Source: a virus. From it: 31,619 nucleotides of DNA. The notes under the pieces were generated by a model. It made no database searches. It saw only the letters and a program-made list of their open reading frames with translations, and was not told the DNA's origin. The DNA lies in the IMG/VR virus record IMGVR_UViG_3300021085_000127, positions 1-31,619 of that record, one strand, 5' to 3'. This document shows, one piece after another, positions 21,410 through 29,180 of the stretch (its first letter is position 1; each line of letters opens with the position of its first letter). The position numbers and the translations under genes are program-made.

Positions 21410-22156
21410 ATGAAAGCATATATGATTGCAGACCTGAACAATCCTGTCTCTGTGAAGTATACAGAGATTGCATTGGAATCATGGTCAAAACAAAACCTTC
21501 TTGACATTGAAGTCGTTCAGTGTTATACTCCCGATACTATTTCAGAATTAGAACCCCAATACAATTGGCGGGCGTTACTTCATGGAATGCAGAAGAATAA
21601 ACAAAGCACCAAGAGTGAACGTGCGGGTGATATCACCCATTGGCAGTTCATAAAGAAACGTGCAGAGAGTAGAGAAAGATTCTTCGTGATGGAACATGAT
21701 TCATATCTCGAAGACCCCCAAGAGTTTGAACGACAATTCGACTTCACTATGGAACATGGACTTGACTATGCCAACCTTGGTTTATTCATGTCTTGTTATT
21801 CATTCTCTCGCAGAGCTGCGTTGTGTATGAATGACTTGTTGTTAAAGCATGAGTTTCCATTAAATGGTGGGCCTTATGGTTGTGTAGAACGACTAGTAAA
21901 GACCTATCTGAGTGGTGAGGGTAAAGGACAGAATCGTCAGTATACATTCATGACCCATCACCCTAACACCGAGTGTGTCAGTGTTGGTAAGACCGCAAAA
22001 GAATTGTATGAAGTATACAACTTTCATGGTACGAATTGTAGTTTCACTAGGTCAACAACTCAAGTCATCTCTAAGTCTCTGGGTATCACCCAAGAACATG
22101 ATGGAATGAAAAAAAGACCTGAAGATAGACATAACGGTTTTAAAATTATTCCTTGA
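21410..22156 (+). CDS. Glycosyltransferase-like protein
   Basis: 248 residues with a GT-A-like opening: MKAYMIADLNNPVSVKYTEIALESW (strand, then a 'multiple nominal sugars' helix), then IEVVQCYTPDT, and FFVMEHDSYLEDP (about 108-120), in which M-E-H-D-S takes the place of the D-x-D metal site. Later, DYANLGLFMSCYSFSRRAAL and a LNGGPYGCVERLV helix fit the acceptor side. The donor and the acceptor are unknown; the sugar epimerase/dehydrogenase pair at 25922-27801 could serve the same pathway. I start at ATG 21410; an earlier in-frame codon at 21347 would overlap the preceding peptide. The TGA stop lies inside the -35 box for gp43. Confidence 0.6.
   Translation: MKAYMIADLNNPVSVKYTEIALESWSKQNLLDIEVVQCYTPDTISELEPQYNWRALLHGMQKNKQSTKSERAGDITHWQFIKKRAESRERFFVMEHDSYLEDPQEFERQFDFTMEHGLDYANLGLFMSCYSFSRRAALCMNDLLLKHEFPLNGGPYGCVERLVKTYLSGEGKGQNRQYTFMTHHPNTECVSVGKTAKELYEVYNFHGTNCSFTRSTTQVISKSLGITQEHDGMKKRPEDRHNGFKIIP
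21501..21529 (+). promoter_or_regulatory. Possible internal sigma70-type promoter
   Basis: TTGACA (21501-21506), exactly 17 bp, TATACT (21524-21529), inside the glycosyltransferase-like coding region. It fits the spacer rule of the other promoters but has no gene start right after it, so it may be chance. Confidence 0.35.
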
Positions 22157-22181
22157 CATTCTCCACAAGTGCCTGTATAAT
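22153..22181 (+). promoter_or_regulatory. Perfect consensus sigma70 promoter for gp43
   Basis: TTGACA (22153-22158), 17 bp, TATAAT (22176-22181), all twelve consensus bases. The TGA in the -35 box is the stop codon of the upstream gene. The short leader carries GAGGAG before the polymerase ATG at 22205. Confidence 0.92.
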
Positions 22182-22204
22182 GAAATTAATCATGAGGAGA
22201 ACCA

Positions 22205-24676
22205 ATGGATTTCTATACATCAATTGACCGATACGGTTCCACGCTTTTATATCGTGGATACTCTGGCGGTCAACGAGTTAAAAAACGCATCCCATTCAAA
22301 CCGACTATGTACGTCAATGCAAAGTCGCCATCACAAGGTACATGGAAGACCCTTGATGGTAGACCTGTTGCACCCATAGAGTTTGAAACAATGAAGGAAG
22401 CTACCGAGTTTACCAAACGGTATCAACACGTAGATAACTTCAAGGTCTACGGACAGAACAATTTCATCTCACAGTTTATTGCACAGAAGTTCCCCCACGA
22501 CATTAAGTTTGACCGTGAACTACCTGTAATCACCACCATTGATATTGAGGTTGCATCTGACGAGGGTTTCCCCGAACCCGATAAGGCAGACTATCCTGTT
22601 ATCTCTATATGCACCAAGTCCAGTAAGGAAGACTTCTTCCGTGTCTGGGGTCTGGGTGACTATGAGACCAACGGTGAGAAATCAATCTATGTCAAGTGTG
22701 ATTCAGAGTTGCAGTTATTGGATAAGTTCCTTGACTACTGGCAGAATCATGGGTCACCTGACATCGTGACTGGTTGGAACTCAAAACAGTTTGATATCCC
22801 CTATCTTGTTAACAGAACAAGAAAGGTAATCGGTGAGGAATCCGTCAAGAGATATTCCCCGTGGGGTGTAGTGTCCTCTCGTACCGTTCGTGGTAAGATG
22901 GGTATGAAAGATGTTGATACCTATGACCTAATGGGTATTGCACAGTTGGATTACTATGACCTGTTTCGTAAGTTCACTTACAACACACTGGGTCAACAAG
23001 AGTCATATCGACTAGACCATATCGCACACGTGGTACTGGGTGAACGCAAACTATCCTATGAAGAACACGGTAATCTACACACACTATACAAGGAAGACCA
23101 CCAGAAGTTTATTGACTACAACATTCGTGACGTAGAACTGGTTGACCTCTTGGAAGAGAAACTAGGATTGATTACTCTTGCAATGACCATGGCTTATCGT
23201 GGTGGTACTAACTACGAGGAAGTATTTGGTACGACTACTATATGGGATACCATCATCTATCGTATTCTAAATCTCAAGAAGATTGCGGTGCCATCCAAAG
23301 AAGAGAAACCCAAGGGTGATTTTGCGGGTGGGTATGTGAAGGAACCCCAAGTTGGTTCTCATGAGTGGGTGACATCCTTTGACTTGAACTCACTGTATCC
23401 TATGATTATTGTACAATACAATATGTCACCTGAGACTGTAGTGGATGGTTTGGTTGATACTGACGTACAACGTATGTTGCACGGGGTAACCAATACATCT
23501 GGCCCCTATACCGTTGCACCCTCTGGTGTTCGATTCACCAAAGAGAAAGAGGGTATCATCCCTAGTGTGATTCGACAGTATTATGCCGAACGTAAAGACA
23601 TCAAGAGAAAGATGTTGGATGCACAACAGGAGTATGAACAGACTCCGACCAAGGCATTGTCCAACACAATCGCAACACTGAACAATCAACAGATGTCTAT
23701 CAAGATTCTTATGAACAGTCTCTATGGTGCATTGGGTAACCGATGGTTCAGATACTTTGACCAACGTGTTGCGGAGTCTATTACTCTTGCGGGTCAGTTG
23801 TCTATCCTATGGGCAGAACGAGCAGTCAATCGTGAGATGAATACTCTACTCAATACGGAAGAGGACTATGTTATTGCAATTGATACTGACTCGGTTTATA
23901 TGCGTATGTCTTCTCTTGTAGATAAGTTTTCCCCCAAAGACCCTGTTAAGTTTCTGGACAAGATATGTTCTGAACACTTCGAACCTGTACTGACCAAGGC
24001 ATATGCTGACCTTGCTGACTATACAAATGCGTATGTCAATCGTATGGAGATGGGACGTGAGGTAATCGCTGACCGTGGTATCTGGGTTGCAAAGAAACGA
24101 TACATTCTCAATGTACACAACAACGAGGGTGTCCAATACAAAGAACCCAAACTCAAGATGATGGGTATCGAGGCGGTCAAGTCATCGACCCCACAGGTTG
24201 TGCGTGACAAGTTCAAAGAAGTATTCGGTGTTATCATCAACGGGACTGAGAATGAGACCCAAGGATATATTCGTGACTTCCGTAATAAGTTTACCAGTCT
24301 ACCCGCAGAAGATGTATCATTCCCACGTGGGGTGAGTGACATCAAGAAGTGGTCAGACCGCAAGACCATCTACAAGAAGGCTTGTCCTATTCATGTGCGT
24401 GGTGCTTTGTTATACAACAAGCATACCAAAGGAATGCGTCATGAGGAAATCAAGAATGGTGAGAAGATTAAGTTTGTCTATCTCAAGACACCTAATCCTA
24501 TCAAAGAAAATGTAATCTCGTATCCACAGAACTTGCCTCGTGAGTTGCAACTGGAGAAGTATGTGGACTATGATAAGATGTTCTCCAAGACATTCCTTGA
24601 CCCACTCGAACCAATACTGGATGCGGTAGGGTGGACTGCTGAACCCCAAGCTTCATTGGAAGACTTTTTCTCTTGA
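22205..24676 (+). CDS. 43: DNA polymerase gp43 (family B)
   Basis: Replicative DNA polymerase with 3'-5' proofreading. 823 residues (T4 gp43 898). Exonuclease motifs: TIDIEVAS (D113, E115), [11 protein letters not shown] (190-200), YNIRD (305-309). Polymerase motifs: A DLNSLYP (393-399), [10 protein letters not shown] (500-508), C DTDS (560-563), then WVAKKRY. The C-terminal ASLEDFFS is a gp45-clamp binding peptide like T4's. GAGGAG and a perfect promoter precede it. In T4, gp43 represses its own translation through a leader hairpin; no obvious hairpin is seen in the short leader here. Its TGA stop lies in the -35 box of the next promoter. Confidence 0.98.
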   Translation: MDFYTSIDRYGSTLLYRGYSGGQRVKKRIPFKPTMYVNAKSPSQGTWKTLDGRPVAPIEFETMKEATEFTKRYQHVDNFKVYGQNNFISQFIAQKFPHDIKFDRELPVITTIDIEVASDEGFPEPDKADYPVISICTKSSKEDFFRVWGLGDYETNGEKSIYVKCDSELQLLDKFLDYWQNHGSPDIVTGWNSKQFDIPYLVNRTRKVIGEESVKRYSPWGVVSSRTVRGKMGMKDVDTYDLMGIAQLDYYDLFRKFTYNTLGQQESYRLDHIAHVVLGERKLSYEEHGNLHTLYKEDHQKFIDYNIRDVELVDLLEEKLGLITLAMTMAYRGGTNYEEVFGTTTIWDTIIYRILNLKKIAVPSKEEKPKGDFAGGYVKEPQVGSHEWVTSFDLNSLYPMIIVQYNMSPETVVDGLVDTDVQRMLHGVTNTSGPYTVAPSGVRFTKEKEGIIPSVIRQYYAERKDIKRKMLDAQQEYEQTPTKALSNTIATLNNQQMSIKILMNSLYGALGNRWFRYFDQRVAESITLAGQLSILWAERAVNREMNTLLNTEEDYVIAIDTDSVYMRMSSLVDKFSPKDPVKFLDKICSEHFEPVLTKAYADLADYTNAYVNRMEMGREVIADRGIWVAKKRYILNVHNNEGVQYKEPKLKMMGIEAVKSSTPQVVRDKFKEVFGVIINGTENETQGYIRDFRNKFTSLPAEDVSFPRGVSDIKKWSDRKTIYKKACPIHVRGALLYNKHTKGMRHEEIKNGEKIKFVYLKTPNPIKENVISYPQNLPRELQLEKYVDYDKMFSKTFLDPLEPILDAVGWTAEPQASLEDFFS

Positions 24677-24701
24677 CATTAACTGGCCACTGTGGTACTA
24701 T
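24673..24701 (+). promoter_or_regulatory. Sigma70-type promoter, leaderless output
   Basis: TTGACA (24673-24678), 17 bp, TACTAT (24696-24701). The expected start falls on the ATG at 24708, and no ribosome site is present, so this promoter should make a leaderless mRNA. The TGA inside the -35 box is the gp43 stop codon. Confidence 0.78.
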
Positions 24702-24707
24702 TACATA

Positions 24708-25664
24708 ATGAAATATTCTCTTACTATATTTAAGAATACGTATGATAACCAGACCCACCGTGGTATGGACATCAAGACGTGGTCAGAGTTTGAGGAATTA
24801 CTATATTATATGTTCGATAAGGAGGGTAGTAAAGGTGGTAGAGATTCTAGTGTGCTCATTAGTCCTGCTCGGTATTATGTGGATACTACGAGGAGTAATA
24901 AAAATGTTTCTAGTTGGGGTGGTTGGGCTGCTCTTGATGTGGATGATTTTGTACTACGTCCTGATTCCAATGTCAATCCTGCTGACTCATTAAAAGAACA
25001 ACTTGCAGAGAGGTATGGTCGTTTTCATTATATATGTTACAACACTGCATCATCTACTGTAGAACAACCCAAGTTTCGACTGGTGTTTCCGTTGACCCGA
25101 ATCGTGGATAGGAAAGAACTGCCACACTTCTGGTTTGCTATGCAGAAACAATTCGATGGTGTGGGTGACGAACAAACAAAAGATTTATCACGGATGTACT
25201 ATGTCCCCGCACAGTATCCGAATGCATACAGTTTCATATTCAAAAACACGGGTGTACATCTAGACCCTGATATGTTGATGAATAAGTACTCGTTTGTCGA
25301 ACCACAAGGTAAGACATTCATGGATAGACTGCCTCCAGAGTTACAACAAGCCGTGATGCAACATCGTAAGAATTCACTGGACAATACAGATATCACATGG
25401 ACATCATATCGTGACTGTCCGTTCTTCCCTCGTAGATTGGAGAACGAGTATCGTGCAATTACTGGTACGGGTTGGTATCACAAGATGTATCAGATTATGA
25501 TTGCTCTTGCTGGTAATGCAATTGCAAAGGGTTATCCTATCTCTCCGAATCAGATTGCACAGATGTGTACTGAGTTGGATATGGAGACTGGTAACTGGTA
25601 TGAGAACAGACCTCTAGATAAAGAGGCAGACAGAGCATTGGAGTATATTTACAGAAATGGTTAA
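24708..25664 (+). CDS. Archaeo-eukaryotic primase-like protein
   Basis: 318 residues. WAALDVDDF (73-81) fits the metal-binding h-h-D-h-D motif of AEP-superfamily primases (as in primase-polymerases), and ICYNTASSTVEQPKFRLVFPLTR (109-131) fits the 's-T-x-S...p-R-x-R-h-v-h-P-L' strand found in plasmid and phage AEP proteins; DLSRMYYVPAQYPN (about 178-192) fits the final strand pair. The C-terminal ~90 residues look like a helical PriCT-type tail. A T4-type gp61 primase was not found in the window, so this could act in priming, but that is inference. Early codons are unusually T/G-rich compared with neighbours, hinting at separate origin. The start is predicted leaderless. Confidence 0.55.
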   Translation: MKYSLTIFKNTYDNQTHRGMDIKTWSEFEELLYYMFDKEGSKGGRDSSVLISPARYYVDTTRSNKNVSSWGGWAALDVDDFVLRPDSNVNPADSLKEQLAERYGRFHYICYNTASSTVEQPKFRLVFPLTRIVDRKELPHFWFAMQKQFDGVGDEQTKDLSRMYYVPAQYPNAYSFIFKNTGVHLDPDMLMNKYSFVEPQGKTFMDRLPPELQQAVMQHRKNSLDNTDITWTSYRDCPFFPRRLENEYRAITGTGWYHKMYQIMIALAGNAIAKGYPISPNQIAQMCTELDMETGNWYENRPLDKEADRALEYIYRNG

Positions 25665-25929
25665 GAAGTTTGAAATGGTTCAAGGTCGTAAGTCTGAGAA
25701 AGACAAGATTCTTTTATTTTATGGCCATGCAATTGCGTTTGAAGACGTAGCTAAAATATGCATCTTCTTTATGGGTAATGAAGATAATCTGTATCCACCA
25801 TCCAAGGGATTGAAAGGTGCGGAGATGTTTAAAGACTATATAAAGGAAGTCCTAGAGACTAGGAGAGTTCCTACCGATAGTAAATACGCTATCAGAAAAA
25901 ATCACGGTGTGGTGAAAGTAAATGGGTAA
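25657..25929 (+). CDS. Small hypothetical protein
   Basis: 90 residues, basic, unrecognised. Hydrophobic stretches (ILLFYGHAIAFEDVAKICIFFMG) look like a buried helix pair rather than a transmembrane segment. It overlaps the primase-like gene by eight bases and the epimerase gene by eight, so it is part of that operon; its start is close to the upstream stop. Confidence 0.68.
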   Translation: MVKKFEMVQGRKSEKDKILLFYGHAIAFEDVAKICIFFMGNEDNLYPPSKGLKGAEMFKDYIKEVLETRRVPTDSKYAIRKNHGVVKVNG

Positions 25930-26869
25930 TAGAAAAATATTAATTACGGGTGCGGCTGGATTCATTGGGTCTCATCTTGCAGATTCATTGTTGGAAGACG
26001 GGTTTGACGTTGTCGGTGTTGATAACTATAATAACTACTATGACCCCCAACTCAAACTAGACAGAGTGGAATACTTTGGTCATCGTGTTATTAGGTGTGA
26101 CCTGAAGGACTTCGACCAGTTGGATATGGTGTTCAACAAAGAAATGCCAGATATCGTCATGCACTTGGCCGCACGTGCGGGTGTACGTGACTCTGTTGGT
26201 AATGAACAACTATACCACAATGACAACATCATCGCTACACAGAATCTTATTCAAGTGTGTAAGATGTATGATGTACCCAAGGTAGTCTATGCATCTACCA
26301 GTTCGGTCTATGGTGGTACACCTATCCCTGAGACTGGATGGACTGAGGACGAGGTTACTGGTCACCAGTTGAATCCATATGCATATACAAAATACTGTAA
26401 CGAATGTCAGTTCAAAATCTCTGGACTAAACAATGTAGGACTAAGGTTCTTCACTGTCTATGGGCCATGGGGTAGACCTGATATGGCATTGTATCAGTTC
26501 ACAGACAAGATTTCTCATGGACATCCTATCGAAGCATTTAACTACGGTAAGATGAAAAGAGACTTTACCTACATTGGTGATATCATTGAAGGTATAAAGA
26601 TTGCACTATTCTCCGATATAGATTCGAATGAAATTTATAATATCGGTAGAGGAAAGCAAGTAGACCTTATGCATTTTATTGATTGCATAAGTAAAGAACT
26701 GGAGACAGAGGCAGATGTATTTCTCGCCCCTAGACATCCAGCGGACACTCTAGAGACTTGGAGTGACACATATAAGTTGAGGCAATTGGGGTACAAACCC
26801 AAGGTGAATATCGAAGTGGGTGTGAAAGCATTTGTTCGATGGTTTAAAGGATATTACGGAGTAAAGTAA
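25922..26869 (+). CDS. NAD-dependent sugar epimerase/dehydratase
   Basis: 315-residue extended short-chain dehydrogenase, closest in feel to UDP-glucuronate 4-epimerases. Rossmann motif GAAGFIGSHL at 10-19, VDNYNNYYDPQLK (37-49), LAARAGVRDS, catalytic S-T/S in YASTSSVYGG and the Y-x-x-x-K pair in NPYAYTKYCNE; GRGKQVDLMHFI is the sugar-binding part. The next gene is a UDP-glucose dehydrogenase-like protein whose product, UDP-glucuronate, would be a natural substrate, and the two overlap by one base. Likely a cytoplasmic sugar-nucleotide route for glycosylation of virion, DNA or cell surface; the target is unknown. Confidence 0.9.
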   Translation: MGNRKILITGAAGFIGSHLADSLLEDGFDVVGVDNYNNYYDPQLKLDRVEYFGHRVIRCDLKDFDQLDMVFNKEMPDIVMHLAARAGVRDSVGNEQLYHNDNIIATQNLIQVCKMYDVPKVVYASTSSVYGGTPIPETGWTEDEVTGHQLNPYAYTKYCNECQFKISGLNNVGLRFFTVYGPWGRPDMALYQFTDKISHGHPIEAFNYGKMKRDFTYIGDIIEGIKIALFSDIDSNEIYNIGRGKQVDLMHFIDCISKELETEADVFLAPRHPADTLETWSDTYKLRQLGYKPKVNIEVGVKAFVRWFKGYYGVK

Positions 26870-27801
26870 TGAGTGAAGAAGTAACAAATATTAGGCCCGA
26901 AGAGGGTTACCCCAAGATGCGTATCGGTATCGTGGGACATGGTTTCGTTGGGGGTGCAGTGGACTATGCATTTACCCATCCAGACATCGTAAAGTTTTAT
27001 GTAGACCCAAAGCACGATACTACTATTGATGACTTGGTAGAGTGGCAACCCCACGTATCATTTATCTGCGCCCCGACTCCAATGTCGGAGAATGGGTTTG
27101 TGGATGCATCTATTGTAGAAGACGCTGCCTTGAAACTACTGGAACATACTGAGGGTGGAGTTGTTATCAAATCAACAATCACACCTGATATCGTTGACCG
27201 ATTGTATCAATCAATCTTTGAAGATGACGTAAAACGTCTGACTATCAACCCTGAGTTTTTGACTGAGTCAAATGCAAAGGAACAGTTCGTCAATGCTGAG
27301 TATCATGTTATCGGTGGCCACCCTGACGCATGTCAAGGTCTTGCACAACTGTATGAGGTGTATAGTCTATGTATCGCTAGTGAGTTCTTATTCTGTAGTG
27401 GTTCTGAGGCTGCATTCGTTAAGTATGGGGTTAACTCATATCTTGCGACCAAGGTAACATTCTTTAACCAGTTATACGATTCCATTCAGAAGTTTGGTTG
27501 TAACTATCCTACTGTTGTGAACGCAATTGGTAAAGATAAAAGAATTGGTCTGGGTCACACTCGTGTGCCTGGCTATGATGGTAAACGTGGTTTTGGTGGT
27601 GCATGTTTCCCTAAAGACACAAAAGCCTTCACTTTATTCGATGAAGACTTGACTTTAATTGATAAGTGTGTTAATATTAACAACAATTACAGAAATGAAT
27701 ATGAATTAGACGAACGTGAGGAGTCAAATAATGTCAAGTATAATGGACAAACTGAAGAAGAACAGCAAAATCAAGACAACGGAGATTCTGAGTCAGAGTA
27801 A
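26869..27801 (+). CDS. UDP-glucose/GDP-mannose dehydrogenase-like, short form
   Basis: 310 residues. N-terminal NAD domain MRIGIVGHGFVGGAVDYAF (17-35), ICAPTPMSENGFVDAS (66-81), STITPDIV and NPEFLTESNA (127-136); central helix SEAAFVKYGVNSYLATKVTFFNQL (179-202) with the catalytic Lys, and GFGGACFPKD (241-250) with nucleophile C246. Full-length enzymes have about 390-450 residues; here the C-terminal UDP-binding Rossmann domain is absent and replaced by an acidic low-complexity tail (EEQQNQDNGDSESE). That tail is encoded in the 71 bases overlapping uvsX. It may still oxidise a nucleotide sugar, or need a partner. Paired with the epimerase upstream. Confidence 0.85.
   Translation: MSEEVTNIRPEEGYPKMRIGIVGHGFVGGAVDYAFTHPDIVKFYVDPKHDTTIDDLVEWQPHVSFICAPTPMSENGFVDASIVEDAALKLLEHTEGGVVIKSTITPDIVDRLYQSIFEDDVKRLTINPEFLTESNAKEQFVNAEYHVIGGHPDACQGLAQLYEVYSLCIASEFLFCSGSEAAFVKYGVNSYLATKVTFFNQLYDSIQKFGCNYPTVVNAIGKDKRIGLGHTRVPGYDGKRGFGGACFPKDTKAFTLFDEDLTLIDKCVNINNNYRNEYELDEREESNNVKYNGQTEEEQQNQDNGDSESE
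27649..27677 (+). promoter_or_regulatory. Possible sigma70-type promoter for uvsX
   Basis: TTGACT (27649-27654), 17 bp, TAATAT (27672-27677), inside the 3' part of the dehydrogenase gene and 54 bases before uvsX. The -10 matches four of six consensus bases; the exact spacer matches the other promoters. Confidence 0.5.
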
Positions 27802-28783
27802 ATTTTTTACCGAATCAGACATGGTGCCAACCAATGTTCCAATGGTGAACGTTGCGTTGAGTGGAAGTATTGACGGTGGTGTCACGCCAGGATTAACAGT
27901 CCTCGCAGGCCCTTCTAAGCACTTCAAAACCTCTTTCGCACTGCTTATGGCAGGGGCGTATCTAGAGGCAAAGAAGGACGCAGTACTGCTCTTTTACGAT
28001 AGTGAGTTTGGTAGTCCCCAATCTTACTTCGAGCAGTTCGGGGTAGACACCTCACGGGTGTTACACACACCCATCGCCAATGTCGAAGAACTCAAGTTCG
28101 ACTTAATTGCACAACTTGAGAATATCGACAGAAAAGATGACGTGATTATCGTTATTGATTCAATTGGCAATCTCGCATCCAAGAAAGAGTTGGAGGATGC
28201 AATTAACGAGAAGTCGGTGGCAGATATGTCCCGTGCCAAAGCATTGAAGGGTCTCTTTAGGATGTGTACTCCATATCTGACTATGAAGAATATCCCTATG
28301 CTTGCCGTCAACCACACATATAAAGAGATTGGACTATTCCCTAAAGACATCGTAGGTGGTGGTACTGGTATTTACTACAGTGCAGATAACATCTGGATTC
28401 TGGGAAGACAACAGGATAAACAAGGAACTGAGATTAAGGGTTACAGGTTTATCATTAATGTGGATAAATCAAGATATGTTAAAGAAAAATCTAAAATCCC
28501 TATCACAGTATCTTGGGAAGGTGGCATCGCAGCTTACAGCGGTTTGTTGGATGTTGCTCTCGCTGGTGGTTATGTCGCTAAGCCTTCTAACGGTTGGTAT
28601 TGTCCTGTCGATAGGAATACTGGCGAACTATCTGCTCCTAAAGTTCGAGAGAAGGACACTCTTCAGAAAGAGTTCTGGGAACCAATCTTCGAAACAACAG
28701 ACTTCGCAGAGTTCATCAAGTCCCAGTATTCTATCGGGTTGGCGCAGAAAGTAGACATGGAAGAGATTGTCAATGCAGAATGA
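27731..28783 (+). CDS. uvsX: UvsX RecA-like recombinase
   Basis: Strand-exchange recombinase, 350 residues (T4 UvsX 391). Walker A is the T4-like variant GPSKHFKTS at 60-68, not the RecA consensus; Walker B VIIVID at 138-143; the catalytic Glu region is LFYDSEFGSP (87-96); MLAVNHTYKE holds the sensor. FRFIINVDKSRYVKEKSK-like and KIPITVSWEGG complete the core. I use ATG 27731 (MSSIMDKLKK) because GAGGAGT sits ten bases before it; a GTG/ATG frame upstream at 27716 lacks one. It overlaps the preceding gene by 71 bases. Mediator UvsY is at 8023 and helicase gp41 follows, as in T4. Confidence 0.95.
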   Translation: MSSIMDKLKKNSKIKTTEILSQSKFFTESDMVPTNVPMVNVALSGSIDGGVTPGLTVLAGPSKHFKTSFALLMAGAYLEAKKDAVLLFYDSEFGSPQSYFEQFGVDTSRVLHTPIANVEELKFDLIAQLENIDRKDDVIIVIDSIGNLASKKELEDAINEKSVADMSRAKALKGLFRMCTPYLTMKNIPMLAVNHTYKEIGLFPKDIVGGGTGIYYSADNIWILGRQQDKQGTEIKGYRFIINVDKSRYVKEKSKIPITVSWEGGIAAYSGLLDVALAGGYVAKPSNGWYCPVDRNTGELSAPKVREKDTLQKEFWEPIFETTDFAEFIKSQYSIGLAQKVDMEEIVNAE

Positions 28784-29180
28784 GATTGAATCCAAACTAA
28801 GTGAGAATGTCCATTACGAGATTATTCCATCCGATGATAAACACGGGTGGAATATTCGTCTCATGGAGGAATTCCCTGAGACGGTGCTTTCGTTTGACGT
28901 GATTGAACTTGTTGAAGATGAGGAACAGATTAGTTTTAACTTTACAATTGTTTACACTCCAGACACAGATTTATCTGTAGAGAGCTTGCCATTACAGGAG
29001 TATACTGGTAGAATACTTACTAGTTTACTGGAAGTTGCTGTATCAGACGGTACTCTTGTAGCACAAGACAAGAAGACTGGTGACGTTTTGGCATCAAATG
29101 AATTACAAGATGAAATGGAGGAAATATATAATGAATATCAATCTGGAACAAACGATTCTGAGGAATCTACTAACGAATGA
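28773..29180 (+). CDS. Acidic hypothetical protein between uvsX and gp41
   Basis: 135 residues, unrecognised as a named family. The first ~90 look like an alpha/beta domain (VHYEIIPSDDKHGWNIRLMEE, VLSFDVIELVEDEEQISFNFTIVYTP), and the tail is a strongly acidic helix plus Ser/Glu disorder. ATG 28773 overlaps uvsX by 11 bases, and its tail overlaps the gp41 start by 50 bases. Acidic partner-binding role for UvsX or gp41 is possible but not shown. In T4, a small gene (40) lies between uvsX and 41; no clear similarity to gp40, which is a membrane-linked head protein. Confidence 0.72.
   Translation: MQNEIESKLSENVHYEIIPSDDKHGWNIRLMEEFPETVLSFDVIELVEDEEQISFNFTIVYTPDTDLSVESLPLQEYTGRILTSLLEVAVSDGTLVAQDKKTGDVLASNELQDEMEEIYNEYQSGTNDSEESTNE
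28986..29014 (+). promoter_or_regulatory. Possible weak promoter before gp41
   Basis: TTGCCA (28986-28991), 17 bp, TAGAAT (29009-29014), inside the preceding gene and about 115 bases before gp41. The -35 matches the TTGCCA class, but the flanking 12-mer is not shared; it may be chance. Confidence 0.3.
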
